DNA of 64,000 nucleotides from Odiellus spinosus (GCA_963920705.1 OY987225.1:10884158-10948157), one strand, 5' to 3'. Numbered from the stretch's first letter, positions 1 through 13,990 are shown. Notes: a model not told the origin generated them from the letters alone. Numbers and translations are program-made.

Positions 1-313
1 TTCGAATAGCATGATTCGAAAAACGTGATTCGAAAAACGTGATTCGAAAAGCGTGATTCGAAAAGCGTGATTCGAAAAACGTGATTCGAAAAACGTGATT
101 CGAAAAGCGTGATTCGAAAAACGTGATTCGAATAACGTGATTCGAATAGCGTGATTCGAAAAGCGTGATTCGAAAAACGTGATTCGAAAAACGTGATTCG
201 AAAAGCGTGATTCGAAAAACGTGATTCGAAAAGCGTGATTCGAAAAGCATGATTCGAAAAACATGATTCGAATAACATGATTCGAATAGCATGATTCGAA
301 TAGCATGATTCGA
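1..313 (+). repeat. Left edge, mixed RCGTG and AATAGCATG monomers
   Basis: Mostly AAAAACGTGATTCG and AAAAGCGTGATTCG monomers, then AATAACATG and AATAGCATG monomers at about 265-310. It precedes the first GATTCAAAAA marker (at 321) that heads HOR-A. It is probably the tail of an earlier higher-order copy cut by the window edge. Confidence 0.8.
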
Positions 314-2273
314 AAAACATGATTCAAAAAACGTGATTCGAAAAACGTGATTCGAAAAACGTGATTCGAAAGGCGTGATTCGAAAAGCGTGATTCGAAAA
401 ACGTGATTCGAATAACGTGATTCGAAAAGCATGATTCGAAAAGCATGATTCGAAAAGCATGATTCGAAAAGCATGATTTAAAAAACATGATTCGAAAAGC
501 GTGATTCGAAAAGCGTGATTCGAAAAACGTGATTCGAAAAATGTGATTCGAATAGCGTGATTCGAAAAGCTTGATTCGAAAAACATGATTCGAATCGCAT
601 GATTCGAATAGCATGATTCGAATAGCATGATTCGAAAAACGTGATTCGAAAAACGTGATTCGAAAAGCGTGATTCGAAAAGCGTGATTCGAAAAACGTGA
701 TTCGAAAAACGTGATTCGAAAAGCGTGATTCGAAAAACGTGATTCGAAAAACGTGATTCGAAAAGCGTGATTCGAAAAGCTTGATTCGAATAACATGATT
801 CGAATAGCATGATTCGAATAGCATGATTTGAAAAACATGATTCGAAAAGCATGATTCGAAAAGCGTGATTCGAAAAACGTGATTCGAAAAACGTGATTCG
901 AAAAGCGTGATTCGAAAAGCTTGATTCGAATAACATGAATCGAATAGCATGATTCGAATAGCATGATTTGAAAAACATGATTCGAAAAGCGTGATTCGAA
1001 AAACGTGATTCGAAAAACGTGATTCGAAAAGCGTGATTCGAAAAACGTGATTCGAATAACGTAATTCGAAAAGCGTGATTCGAAAAGCATGATTCGAAAA
1101 GCATGATTCGAAAAGCATGATTCAAAAAGCATGATTCGAAAAGCATGATTCAAAAAGCATGATTCGAAAAGCATGATTCGAAAAGCATGATTCGAAAAGC
1201 ATGATTCGAAAAGCATGATTCGAAAAGCATTATTCGAAAAGCATGATTCGAAAAGCATGATTCAAAAAGCATGATTCGAAAAGCATGATTTGAAATGCAT
1301 GATTCGAAAAGCATGATTCGAAAAGCATGATTCGAAAAGCATGATTCGAAAAGCATGATTCGAATAGCTTGATTCGATTAGCTTGATTCGAAAAACATGA
1401 TTCGAATAGCATGATTCGAATAGCATGATTCGAAAAGCATGATTCGAAAAACGTGATTCGAATAACGTGATTCGAATAGCGTGATTCGAATATCGTGATT
1501 CGAAAAGCGTGATTCGAAAAACTTGATTCGAAAAACGTGATTCGAATAACGTGATTCGAATAGCGTGATTCGAAAAGCGTGATTCAAAAAATGTGATTCG
1601 AATAGCGTGATTCGAAAAACGTGATTCGAAAAACGTGATTCGAAAAACGTGATTCGAAAAACGTGATTCGAAAAACGTGATTCGAAAAACGTGATTCGAA
1701 AAACGTGATTCGAAAAGCGTGATTCGAAAAGCGTGATTCGAAAAGCGTGATTCGAAAAACGTGATTCGAAAAACGTGATTCGAAAAGCGTGATTCGAAAA
1801 ACGTGATTCGAATAACGTGATTCGAATAGCGTGATTCGAAAAGCGTGATTCGAAAAACGTGATTCGAATAGCGTGATTAGAAAAACGTGATTCGAAAAAC
1901 GTGATTCGAAAAGCGTGATTCGAAAAACGTGATTCGAAAAAGGTGATTCGAAAAACGTGATTCGAAAAGCGTGATTCAAAAAACGTGATTCGAAAAACGT
2001 GATTCGAAAAGCGTGATTCGAAAAACGTGATTCGAAAAGCATGATCCGAAAAGCATGATTCGAAAAGCATGATTCGAAAAGCATGATTCGAAAAGCATGA
2101 TTCGAAAAGCATGATTTGAAAAGCATGATTCGAAAAGCATGATTCGAAAAGCCTGATTCGAAAAGCTTGAATCGAAAAACCTAATTCGAAAAGCCTGATT
2201 CGAAAAGCCTGATTCGAAAAGCCTGATTCGAAAAGCCTGATTCGAAAAGCATGATTCGAAAAGCATGATTCGA
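314..2273 (+). repeat. HOR-A copy 1 (1,960 bp, 140 monomers)
   Basis: This block recurs immediately downstream at an exact offset of 1,960 bp. It opens with an AAAAACATG monomer followed by the marker GATTCAAAAA at 321 and ends with the GCCTG cassette (GCTTGAATCG at 2165-2174). The three differences I noticed from copy 2 are A939/T2899, A1063/G3023 and T1813/A3773, so identity is above 99%. Content is mostly ACGTG and GCGTG monomers, with GCATG runs near 1,080-1,370 and 2,035-2,150. Confidence 0.93.
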
Positions 2274-4233
2274 AAAACATGATTCAAAAAACGTGATTCG
2301 AAAAACGTGATTCGAAAAACGTGATTCGAAAGGCGTGATTCGAAAAGCGTGATTCGAAAAACGTGATTCGAATAACGTGATTCGAAAAGCATGATTCGAA
2401 AAGCATGATTCGAAAAGCATGATTCGAAAAGCATGATTTAAAAAACATGATTCGAAAAGCGTGATTCGAAAAGCGTGATTCGAAAAACGTGATTCGAAAA
2501 ATGTGATTCGAATAGCGTGATTCGAAAAGCTTGATTCGAAAAACATGATTCGAATCGCATGATTCGAATAGCATGATTCGAATAGCATGATTCGAAAAAC
2601 GTGATTCGAAAAACGTGATTCGAAAAGCGTGATTCGAAAAGCGTGATTCGAAAAACGTGATTCGAAAAACGTGATTCGAAAAGCGTGATTCGAAAAACGT
2701 GATTCGAAAAACGTGATTCGAAAAGCGTGATTCGAAAAGCTTGATTCGAATAACATGATTCGAATAGCATGATTCGAATAGCATGATTTGAAAAACATGA
2801 TTCGAAAAGCATGATTCGAAAAGCGTGATTCGAAAAACGTGATTCGAAAAACGTGATTCGAAAAGCGTGATTCGAAAAGCTTGATTCGAATAACATGATT
2901 CGAATAGCATGATTCGAATAGCATGATTTGAAAAACATGATTCGAAAAGCGTGATTCGAAAAACGTGATTCGAAAAACGTGATTCGAAAAGCGTGATTCG
3001 AAAAACGTGATTCGAATAACGTGATTCGAAAAGCGTGATTCGAAAAGCATGATTCGAAAAGCATGATTCGAAAAGCATGATTCAAAAAGCATGATTCGAA
3101 AAGCATGATTCAAAAAGCATGATTCGAAAAGCATGATTCGAAAAGCATGATTCGAAAAGCATGATTCGAAAAGCATGATTCGAAAAGCATTATTCGAAAA
3201 GCATGATTCGAAAAGCATGATTCAAAAAGCATGATTCGAAAAGCATGATTTGAAATGCATGATTCGAAAAGCATGATTCGAAAAGCATGATTCGAAAAGC
3301 ATGATTCGAAAAGCATGATTCGAATAGCTTGATTCGATTAGCTTGATTCGAAAAACATGATTCGAATAGCATGATTCGAATAGCATGATTCGAAAAGCAT
3401 GATTCGAAAAACGTGATTCGAATAACGTGATTCGAATAGCGTGATTCGAATATCGTGATTCGAAAAGCGTGATTCGAAAAACTTGATTCGAAAAACGTGA
3501 TTCGAATAACGTGATTCGAATAGCGTGATTCGAAAAGCGTGATTCAAAAAATGTGATTCGAATAGCGTGATTCGAAAAACGTGATTCGAAAAACGTGATT
3601 CGAAAAACGTGATTCGAAAAACGTGATTCGAAAAACGTGATTCGAAAAACGTGATTCGAAAAACGTGATTCGAAAAGCGTGATTCGAAAAGCGTGATTCG
3701 AAAAGCGTGATTCGAAAAACGTGATTCGAAAAACGTGATTCGAAAAGCGTGATTCGAAAAACGTGATTCGAAAAACGTGATTCGAATAGCGTGATTCGAA
3801 AAGCGTGATTCGAAAAACGTGATTCGAATAGCGTGATTAGAAAAACGTGATTCGAAAAACGTGATTCGAAAAGCGTGATTCGAAAAACGTGATTCGAAAA
3901 AGGTGATTCGAAAAACGTGATTCGAAAAGCGTGATTCAAAAAACGTGATTCGAAAAACGTGATTCGAAAAGCGTGATTCGAAAAACGTGATTCGAAAAGC
4001 ATGATCCGAAAAGCATGATTCGAAAAGCATGATTCGAAAAGCATGATTCGAAAAGCATGATTCGAAAAGCATGATTTGAAAAGCATGATTCGAAAAGCAT
4101 GATTCGAAAAGCCTGATTCGAAAAGCTTGAATCGAAAAACCTAATTCGAAAAGCCTGATTCGAAAAGCCTGATTCGAAAAGCCTGATTCGAAAAGCCTGA
4201 TTCGAAAAGCATGATTCGAAAAGCATGATTCGA
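2274..4233 (+). repeat. HOR-A copy 2 (1,960 bp, direct tandem with copy 1)
   Basis: Head-to-tail neighbour of copy 1. Its marker GATTCAAAAA is at 2281 and its cassette marker GCTTGAATCG at 4125-4134, each exactly 1,960 bp after its counterpart. Beyond about 4,233 the sequence turns to a plain GCATGATTCG run, which marks the right boundary. Confidence 0.93.
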
Positions 4234-4929
4234 AAAGCATGATTCGAAAAGCATGATTCGAAAAGCATGATTCGAAAAGCATGATTCGAAAAGCATGATT
4301 CGAAAAGCATGATTCGAAAAGCATGATTCGAAAAGCATGATTCGAAAAGCATGATTCGAAAAGCATGATTCGAAAAGCATGATTCGAAAAGCATGATTCG
4401 AAAAGCATGATTCGAAAAACATGATTCGAATAACATGATTCGAATAGCATGATTCGAATAGCATGATTCGAAAAACATGATTCAAAAAACGTGATTCGAA
4501 AAACGTGATTCGAAAAACGTGATTCGAAAAGCGTGATTCGAAAAGCGTGATTCGAAAAACGTGATTCGAATAACGTGATTCGAAAAGCATGATTCGAAAA
4601 GCATGATTCGAAAAGCATGATTCGAAAAGCATGATTTAAAAAACATGATTCGAAAAGCGTAATTCGAAAAGCGTGATTCGAAAAACGTGATTCGAAAAGC
4701 ATGATCCGAAAAGCATGATTCGAAAAGCATGATTCGAAAAGCATGATTCGAAAGCATGATTCGAAAAACATGATTCGAAAAGCGTGATTCGAAAAGCGTG
4801 ATTCGAAAAACGTGATTCGAAAAACGTGATTCGAAAAACGTGATTCGAATAGCGTGATTCGAATAACGTGATTCGAAAAGCGTGATTCGAAAAGCATGAT
4901 TCGAAAAGCATGATTCGAAAAGCATGATT
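4234..4929 (+). repeat. Canonical GCATG run and truncated HOR-A copy
   Basis: Uninterrupted canonical AAAAGCATGATTCG units run to about 4,415. A shortened HOR-A then starts with marker GATTCAAAAA at 4479 and lacks most of the internal part of copies 1 and 2. A 13-bp monomer (AAAGCATGATTCG) at about 4,750 shifts the 14-bp phase by one base for everything downstream. Confidence 0.8.
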
Positions 4930-6539
4930 CAAAAAGCATGATTCGAAAAGCATGATTCAAAAAGCATGATTCGAAAAGCATGATTCGAAAAGCATGATTC
5001 GAATAGCATGATTCGAATAGCATGATTCGAAAAGCATGATTCGAAAAACGTGATTCGAATAACGTGATTCGAATAGCGTGATTCGAAAAGCGTGATTCGA
5101 AAAACGTGATTCGAAAAACGTGATACGAAAAACGTGATTCTAAAAGCGTGATTCGAAAAACGTGACTCCAAAAACGTGATTCGAATAACGTGATTCGAAA
5201 AACGTGATTCGAATAGCGTGATTCGAAAAACGTGATTCGAAAAACGTGATTCGAAAAACGTGATTCGAAAAACGTGATTCGAAAAGCGTGATTCGAAAAG
5301 CGTGATTCGAAAAACGTGATTCGAAAAACGTGATTCGAAACGCGTGATTCGAAAAACGTGATTCGAAAAACGTGATTCGAAAAACGTGATACGAAAAACG
5401 TGATTCTAAAAGCGTGATTCGAAAAACGTGACTCCAAAAACGTGATTCGAATAACGTGATTCGAATAGCGTGATTCGACAAGCGTGATTCGAAAAACGTA
5501 ATTCGAATAGCGTGATTCGAAAAACGTGATTCGAAAAACGTGATTCGAAAAACGTGATTCGAAAAACGTGATTCGAAAAACGTGATTCGAAAAGCGTGAT
5601 TCGAAAAGCGTGATTCGAAAAGCGTGATTCGAAAAGCGTGATTCGAAAAACGTGATTCGAAAAACGTGATTCGAATAGCGTGATTCGAAAAGGTTGATTC
5701 GAAAAACATGATTCGAATAACATGATTCGAATAGCATGATTCGAATAGCATGATTCGAAAAACATGATTCGAAAAACATGATTCGAAAAACGTGATTCGA
5801 ATAGCATGATTCGAAAAACATGATTCGAAAAACATGATTCGAAAAACGTGATTCGAAAAGCGTGATTCGAAAAGCGTGATTCGAAAAATGTGACTCGAAA
5901 AACGTGATTCGAAAAGCGTGATTCGAAAAACGTGATTCGAATAACGTGATTCGAATAGCGTGATTCGAAAAGCGTGATTCGAAAAACGTGATTCGAATAG
6001 CGTAATTCGAAAAACGTGATTCGAAAAACGTGATTCGAAAAACGTGATTCGAAAAGCGTGATTCGAAAAACGTGATTCGAAAAACGTGATTCGAAAAGCG
6101 TGATTCGAAAAGCTTGATTCGAAAAACATGATTCGATTAACATGATTCGAATAGAATGATTCGAAAAACATGATTCGAAAAACATGATTCGAAAAACGTG
6201 ATTCGAAAAGCGTGATTCGAAAAGCGTGATTCGAAAAACGTGATTCGAATAGCGTGATTAGAAAAACGTGATTCGAAAAACGTGATTCGAAAAGCGTGAT
6301 TCGAAAAACGTGATTCGAAAAAGGTAATTCGAAAAACGTGATTCGAAAAGCGTGATTCCAAAAACGTGATTCGAAAAACGTGATTCGAAAAGCGTGATTC
6401 GAAAAGCTTGATTCGAAAAACGTGATTCGAAAAACGTGATCCGAAAAACGTGATTCGAATAGCGTGATTCGAATAACGTGATTCGAAAAGCGTGATTCGA
6501 AAAGCATGATTCGAAAAGCATGATTCGAAAAGCATGATT
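4930..6539 (+). repeat. HOR-B copy 1 (GACTCC doublet block)
   Basis: Carries the marker GACTCCAAAAACG twice, at 5164 and 5430, and GATACG monomers at 5122 and 5388 (each pair 266 bp, 19 monomers apart). A rare AAAAGGTTGATTCG monomer lies near 5,690. From about 5,340 the block repeats at +1,680 bp (120 monomers). Almost all monomers are ACGTG or GCGTG. Confidence 0.85.
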
Positions 6540-8579
6540 CAAAAAGCATGATTCGAAAAGCATGATTCAAAAAGCATGATTCGAAAAGCATGATTCGAAA
6601 AGCATGATTCGAATAGCATGATTCGAATAGCATGATTCGAAAAGCATGATTCGAAAAACGTGATTCGAATAACGTGATTCGAATAGCGTGATTCGAAAAG
6701 CGTGATTCGAAAAACGTGATTCGAAAAACGTGATTCGAAAAGCGTGATTCGAAAAACGTGATTCGAAAAACGTGATACGAAAAACGTGATTCTAAAAGCG
6801 TGATTCGAAAAACGTGACTCCAAAAACGTGATTCGAATAACGTGATTCGAATAGCGTGATTCGACAAGCGTGATTCGAAAAACGTAATTCGAATAGCGTG
6901 ATTCGAAAAACGTGATTCGAAAAACGTGATTCGAAAAACGTGATTCGAAAAACGTGATTCGAAAAACGTGATTCGAAAAGCGTGATTCGAAAAACGTGAT
7001 TCGAAAAACGTGATTCGAAAAGCGTGATTCGAAAAACGTGATTCGAAAAACGTGATTCGAAAAACGTGATACGAAAAACGTGATTCTAAAAGCGTGATTC
7101 GAAAAACGTGACTCCAAAAACGTGATTCGAATAACGTGATTCGAATAGCGTTATTCGACAAGCGTGATTCGAAAAACGTAATTCGAATAGCGTGATTCGA
7201 AAAACGTGATTCGAAAAACGTGATTCGAAAAACGTGATTCGAAAAACGTGATTCGAAAAACGTGATTCGAAAAGCGTGATTCGAAAAGCGTGATTCGAAA
7301 AGCGTGATTCGAAAAGCGTGATTCGAAAAACGTGATTCGAAAAACGTGATTCGAATAGCGTGATTCGAAAAGGTTGATTCGAAAAACATGATTCGAATAA
7401 CATGATTCGAATAGCATGATTCGAATAGCATGATTCGAAAAACATGATTCGAAAAACATGATTCGAAAAACGTGATTCGAATAGCATGATTCGAAAAACA
7501 TGATTCGAAAAACATGATTCGAAAAACGTGATTCGAAAAGCGTGATTCGAAAAGCGTGATTCGAAAAACGTGACTCGAAAAACGTGATTCGAAAAGCGTG
7601 ATTCGAAAAACGTGATTCGAATAACGTGATTCGAATAGCGTGATTCGAAAAGCGTGATTCGAAAAACGTGATTCGAATAGCGTAATTCGAAAAACGTGAT
7701 TCGAAAAACGTGATTCGAAAAACGTGATTCGAAAAGCGTGATTCGAAAAACGTGATTCGAAAAACGTGATTCGAATAGCGTGATTCGAAAAGGTTGATTC
7801 GAAAAACATGATTCGAATAACATGATTCGAATAGCATGATTCGAATAGCATGATTCGAAAAACATGATTCGAAAAACATGATTCGAAAAACGTGATTCGA
7901 ATAGCATGATTCGAAAAACATGATTCGAAAAACATGATTCGAAAAACGTGATTCGAAAAGCGTGATTCGAAAAGCGTGATTCGAAAAACGTGACTCGAAA
8001 AACGTGATTCGAAAAGCGTGATTCGAAAAACGTGATTCGAATAACGTGATTCGAATAGCGTGATTCGAAAAGCGTGATTCGAAAAACGTGATTCGAATAG
8101 CGTAATTCGAAAAACGTGATTCGAAAAACGTGATTCGAAAAACGTGATTCGAAAAGCGTGATTCGAAAAACGTGATTCGAAAAACGTGATTCGAAAAGCG
8201 TGATTCGAAAAGCTTGATTCGAAAAACATGATTCGATTAACATGATTCGAATAGAATGATTCGAAAAACATGATTCGAAAAACATGATTCGAAAAACGTG
8301 ATTCGAAAAGCGTGATTCGAAAAGCGTGATTCGAAAAACGTGATTCGAATAGCGTGATTAGAAAAACGTGATTCGAAAAACGTGATTCGAAAAGCGTGAT
8401 TCGAAAAACGTGATTCGAAAAAGGTAATTCGAAAAACGTGATTCGAAAAGCGTGATTCCAAAAACGTGATTCGAAAAACGTGATTCGAAAAGCGTGATTC
8501 GAAAAGCTTGATTCGAAAAACATGATTCGAATAACATGATTCGAATAGCATGATTCGAATAGCATGATTCGAAAAACAT
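6540..8579 (+). repeat. HOR-B copy 2 with internal 420-bp duplication
   Basis: GACTCC markers lie at 6816 and 7110 (294 bp, 21 monomers apart). The segment from 7,021 matches 5,341 onward at exactly 1,680 bp; one difference is GCGTTATTCG near 7,149. The extra 420 bp inside makes the right part match copy 1 at +2,100 bp. It ends where a HOR-A marker resumes at 8580. Confidence 0.87.
7325..8164 (+). repeat. Perfect 420-bp tandem duplication (30 monomers x 2)
   Basis: Bases 7,325-7,744 and 7,745-8,164 are identical as read line against line, including the rare AAAAGGTTGATTCG monomer (near 7,371 and 7,791), a GTAATTCG variant and a GACTCG variant (near 7,570 and 7,990). HOR-B copies 1 and 3 have a single version, so this is a recent local event. 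Confidence 0.93.
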
Positions 8580-10769
8580 GATTCAAAAAACGTGATTCGA
8601 AAAGCGTGATTCGAAAAACGTGATTCGAATAACGTGATTCGAAAAGCATGATTCGAAAAGCATGATTCGAAAAGCATGATTCGAAAAGCATGATTTAAAA
8701 AACATGATTCGAAAAGCGTGATTCGAAAAACGTGATTCGAAAAACGTGATTCGAAAAGCGTGATTCGAAAAGCTTGATTCGAATAACATGATTCGAATAG
8801 CATGATTCGAATAGCATGATTTGAAAAACATGATTCGAAAAGCGTGATTCGAAAAACGTGATTCGAAAAACGTGATTCGAAAAGCGTGATTCGAAAAACG
8901 TGATTCGAATAACGTGATTCGAAAAGCGTGATTCGAAAAGCATGATTCGAAAAGCATGATTCGAAAAGCATGATTCAAAAAGCATGATTCGAAAAGCATG
9001 ATTCAAAAAGCATGATTCGAAAAGCATGATTCGAAAAGCATGATTCGAAAAGCATGATTCGAAAAGCATGATTCGAAAAGCATTATTCGAAAAGCATGAT
9101 TCGAAAAGCATGATTCAAAAAGCATGATTCGAAAAGCATGATTTGAAATGCATGATTCGAAAAGCATGATTCGAAAAGCATGATTCGAAAAGCATGATTC
9201 GAAAAGCATGATTCGAATAGCTTGATTCGAATAGCTTGATTCGAAAAACGTGATTCGAATAACGTGATTCGAATAGCGTGATTCGAATATCGTGATTCGA
9301 AAAGCGTGATTCGAAAAACTTGATTCGAAAAACGTGATTCGAATAACGTGATTCGAATAGCGTGATTCGAAAAGCGTGATTCGAAAAATGTGATTCGAAT
9401 AGCGTGATTCGAAAAACGTGATTCGAAAAACGTGATTCGAAAAACGTGATTCGAAAAACGTGATTCGAAAAACGTGATTCGAAAAACGTGATTCGAAAAA
9501 CGTGATTCGAAAAGCGTGATTCGAAAAGCGTGATTCGAAAAGCGTGATTCGAAAAACGTGATTCGAAAAACGTGATTCGAAAAGCGTGATTCGAAAAACG
9601 TGATTCGAATAACGTGATTCGAATAGCGTGATTCGAAAAGCGTGATTCGAAAAACGTGATTCGAATAGCGTGATTAGAAAAACGTGATTCGAAAAACGTG
9701 ATTCGAAAAGCGTGATTCGAAAAACGTGATTCGAAAAAGGTGATTCGAAAAACGTGATTCGAAAAGCGTGATTCAAAAAACGTGATTCGAAAAACGTGAT
9801 TCGAAAAGCGTGATTCGAAAAACGTGATTCGAAAAGCATGATCCGAAAAGCATGATTCGAAAAGCATGATTCGAAAAGCATGATTCGAAAAGCATGATTC
9901 GAAAAGCATGATTTGAAAAGCATGATTCGAAAAGCATGATTCGAAAAGCCTGATTCGAAAAGCTTGAATCGAAAAACCTAATTCGAAAAGCCTGATTCGA
10001 AAAGCCTGATTCGAAAAGCCTGATTCGAAAAGCCTGATTCGAAAAGCATGATTCGAAAAGCATGATTCGAAAAGCATGATTCGAAAAGCATGATTCGAAA
10101 AGCATGATTCGAAAAGCATGATTCGAAAAGCATGATTCGAAAAGCATGATTCGAAAAGCATGATTCGAAAAGCATGATTCGAAAAGCATGATTCGAAAAG
10201 CATGATTCGAAAAGCATGATTCGAAAAGCATGATTCGAAAAGCATGATTCGAAAAACATGATTCGAATAACATGATTCGAATAGCATGATTCGAATAGCA
10301 TGATTCGAAAAACATGATTCAAAAAACGTGATTCGAAAAACGTGATTCGAAAAACGTGATTCGAAAAGCGTGATTCGAAAAGCGTGATTCGAAAAACGTG
10401 ATTCGAATAACGTGATTCGAAAAGCATGATTCGAAAAGCATGATTCGAAAAGCATGATTCGAAAAGCATGATTTAAAAAACATGATTCGAAAAGCGTGAT
10501 TCGAAAAGCGTGAATCGAAAAACGTGATTCGAAAAGCATGATCCGAAAAGCATGATTCGAAAAGCATGATTCGAAAAGCATGATTCGAAAGCATGATTCG
10601 AAAAACATGATTCGAAAAGCGTGATTCGAAAAGCGTGATTCGAAAAACGTGATTCGAAAAACGTGATTCGAAAAACGTGATTCGAATAGCGTGATTCGAA
10701 TAACGTGATTCGAAAAGCGTGATTCGAAAAGCATGATTCGAAAAGCATGATTCGAAAAGCATGATTCAA
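8580..10769 (+). repeat. HOR-A copy 3
   Basis: Markers GATTCAAAAA at 8580 and 10316 and cassette marker GCTTGAATCG at 9962 identify HOR-A. The right part matches 3.9-4.95 kb at a constant +5,837 bp (417 monomers minus one base, explained by the 13-bp monomer near 4,750). The left part is at +5,893 at the GCATTATTCG variant (3190 and 9083), a 56-bp, four-monomer indel. Another 13-bp monomer lies near 10,588, mirroring the one at 4,750. Confidence 0.85.
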
Positions 10770-12680
10770 AAAGCATGATTCGAAAAGCATGATTCAAAAA
10801 GCATGATTCGAAAAGCATGATTCGAAAAGCATGATTCGAATAGCATGATTCGAATAGCATGATTCGAATAGCATGATTCGAAAAGCATGATTCGAAAAAC
10901 GTGATTCGAATAACGTGATTCGAATAGCGTGATTCGAAAAGCGTGATTCGAAAAACGTGATTCGAAAAACGTGATTCGAAAAGCGTGATTCGAAAAACGT
11001 GATTCGAAAAACGTGATACGAAAAACGTGATTCTAAAAGCGTGATTCGAAAAACGTGACTCCAAAAACGTGATTCGAATAACGTGATTCGAATAGCGTGA
11101 TTCGACAAGCGTGATTCGAAAAACGTAATTCGAATAGCGTGATTCGAAAAACGTGATTCGAAAAACGTGATTCGAAAAACGTGATTCGAAAAACGTGATT
11201 CGAAAAGCGTGATTCGAAAAGCGTGATTCGAAAAACGAGATTCGAAAAACGTGATTCGAAAAGCGTGATTCGAAAAACGTGATTCGAAAAACGTGATTCG
11301 AAAAACGTGATACGAAAAACGTGATTCTAAAAGCGTGATTCGAAAAACGTGACTCCAAAAACGTGATTCGAATAACGTGATTCGAATAGCGTGATTCGAC
11401 AAGCGTGATTCGAAAAACGTAATTCGAATAGCGTGATTCGAAAAACGTGATTCGAAAAACGTGATTCGAAAAACGTGATTCGAAAAACGTGATTCGAAAA
11501 ACGTGATTCGAAAAGCGTGATTCGAAAAGCGTGATTCGAAAAGCGTGATTCGAAAAGCGTGATTCGAAAAACATGATTCGAATAACATGATTCGAATAGC
11601 ATGATTCGAATAGCATGATTCGAAAAACATGATTCGAAAAACATGATTCGAAAAACGTGATTCGAATAGCATGATTCGAAAAACATGATTCGAAAAACAT
11701 GATTCGAAAAACGTGATTCGAAAAGCGTGATTCGAAAAGCGTGATTCGAAAAACGTGACTCGAAAAACGTGATTCGAAAAGCGTGATTCGAAAAACGTGA
11801 TTCGAATAACGTGATTCGAATAGCGTGATTCGAAAAGCGTGATTCGAAAAACGTGATTCGAATAGCGTAATTCGAAAAACGTGATTCGAAAAACGTGATT
11901 CGAAAAACGTGATTCGAAAAGCGTGATTCGAAAAACGTGATTCGAAAAACGTGATTCGAAAAGCGTGATTCGAAAAGCTTGATTCGAAAAACATGATTCG
12001 ATTAACATGATTCGAATAGAATGATTCGAAAAACATGATTCGAAAAACATGATTCGAAAAACGTGAATCGAAAAGCGTGATTCGAAAAGCGTGATTCGAA
12101 AAATGTGATTCGAAAAACGTGATTCGAAAAGCGTGATTCGAAAAACGTGATTCGAATAACGTGATTCGAATAGCGTGATTCGAAAAGCGTGATTCGAAAA
12201 ACGTGATTCGAATAGCGTGATTAGAAAAACGTGATTCGAAAAACGTGATTCGAAAAGCGTGATTCGAAAAACGTGATTCGTAAAAGGTAATTCGAAAAAC
12301 GTGATTCGAAAAGCGTGATTCGAAAAGCGTGATTCGAAAAATGTGATTCGAAAAACGTGATTCGAAAAGCGTGATTCGAAAAACGTGATTCGAATAACGT
12401 GATTCGAATAGCGTGATTCGAAAAGCGTGATTCGAAAAACGTGATTCGAATAGCGTGATTAGAAAAACGTGATTCGAAAAACGTGATTCGAAAAGCGTGA
12501 TTCGAAAAACGTGATTCGAAAAAGGTAATTCGAAAAACGTGATTCGAAAAGCGTGATTCCAAAAACGTGATTCGAAAAACGTGATTCGAAAAGCGTGATT
12601 CGAAAAGCTTTATTCGAAAAACATGATTCGAATAACATGATTCGAATAGCATGATTCGAATAGCATGATTCGAAAAACAT
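10770..12680 (+). repeat. HOR-B copy 3
   Basis: GACTCC markers at 11057 and 11351 and GATACG monomers at 11015 and 11309 (both pairs 294 bp apart) match the doublet of copy 2. The block lacks the AAAAGGTTG monomer and the 420-bp duplication. It ends at the next HOR-A marker, GATTCAAAAA at 12681. Confidence 0.83.
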
Positions 12681-13990
12681 GATTCAAAAAACGTGATTCG
12701 AAAAGCGTGATTCGAAAAACGTGATTCGAATAACGTGATTCGAAAAGCATGATTCGAAAAGCATGATTCGAAAAGCATGATTCGAAAAGCATGATTCGAA
12801 AAGCATGATTTAAAAAACATGATTCGAAAAGCGTGATTCGAAAAGCGTGATTCGAAAAACGTGATTCGAAAAGCATGATTCGAAAAGCATGATTCGAAAA
12901 GCATGATTCGAAAAGCATGATTTGAAAAGCATGATTCGAAAAGCGTGATTCGAAAAACGTGATTCGAAAAACGTGATTCGAAAAGCGTGATTCGAAAAAC
13001 GTGATTCGAATAACGTGATTCGAAAAGCGTGATTCGAAAAGCATGATTCGAAAAGCATGATTCGAAAAGCATGATTCGAAAAGCATGATTCAAAAAGCAT
13101 GATTCGAAAAGCATGATTCGAAAAGCATGATTCGAAAAGCATGATTCGAAAAGCATGATTCGAAAAGCATGATTCGAAAAGCATGATTCGAAAAGCATTA
13201 TTCGAAAAGCATGATTCGAAAAGCATGATTCAAAAAGCATGATTCGAAAAGCATGATTCGAAATGCATGATTCGAAAAGCATGATTCGAAAAGCATGATT
13301 CGAAAAGCATGATTCGAAAAGCATGATTCGAATAGCTTGATTCGAATAGCTTGATTCGAAAAACATGATTCGAATAGCATGATTCGAATAGCATGATTCG
13401 AAAATCATGATTCGAATAGCATGATTCGAATAGCATGATTCGAAAAGCCTGATTCGAAAAACGTGATTCGAAAAACGTGATTCGAAAAGCGTGATTCGAA
13501 AAACGTGATTCGAAAAACGTGATTCGAAAAACGTGATACGAAAAACGTGATTCTAAAAGCGTGATTCGAAAAACGTGATTCGAAAAACGTGATTCGAATA
13601 ACGTGATTCGAATAGCGTGATTCGAAAATGCGTGATTCGAAAAACGTGATTCGAATAGCGTGATTCGAAAAACGTGATTCGAAAAACGTAATTCGAAAAA
13701 CGTGATTCGAAAAACGTGATTCGAAAAACGTGATTCGAAAAGCGTGATTCGAAAAGCGTGATTCGAAAAGCGTGATTCGAAAAACATGATTCGAATAACA
13801 TGATTCGAATAGCATGATTCGAATAGCATGATTCGAAAAACATGATTCAAAAAACGTGATTCGAAAAACGTGATTCGAAAAACGTGATTCGAAAAGCGTG
13901 ATTCGAAAAGCGTGATTCGAAAAACGTGATTCGAATAACGTGATTCGAAAAGCATGATTCGAAAAGCATGATTCGAAGAGCATGATTCGA
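12681..13990 (+). repeat. HOR-A-like partial copies
   Basis: HOR-A markers occur at 12681 and 13844, the last two of seven, all inside the first 14 kb. GCATG runs (about 12,735-13,320) are followed by ACGTG monomers. A 15-bp monomer (AAAATGCGTGATTCG) at about 13,625 gains one base. A lone GATACG monomer is at 13535. Confidence 0.75.

Noticed and set aside
5688..5701. Early instance of the GCATGG subtype (AAAAGGTTGATTCG)
   Set aside because: GGTT here comes from changes at positions 6-7, with GATTCG intact; it is a HOR-B private variant, not the position-10 G subtype.
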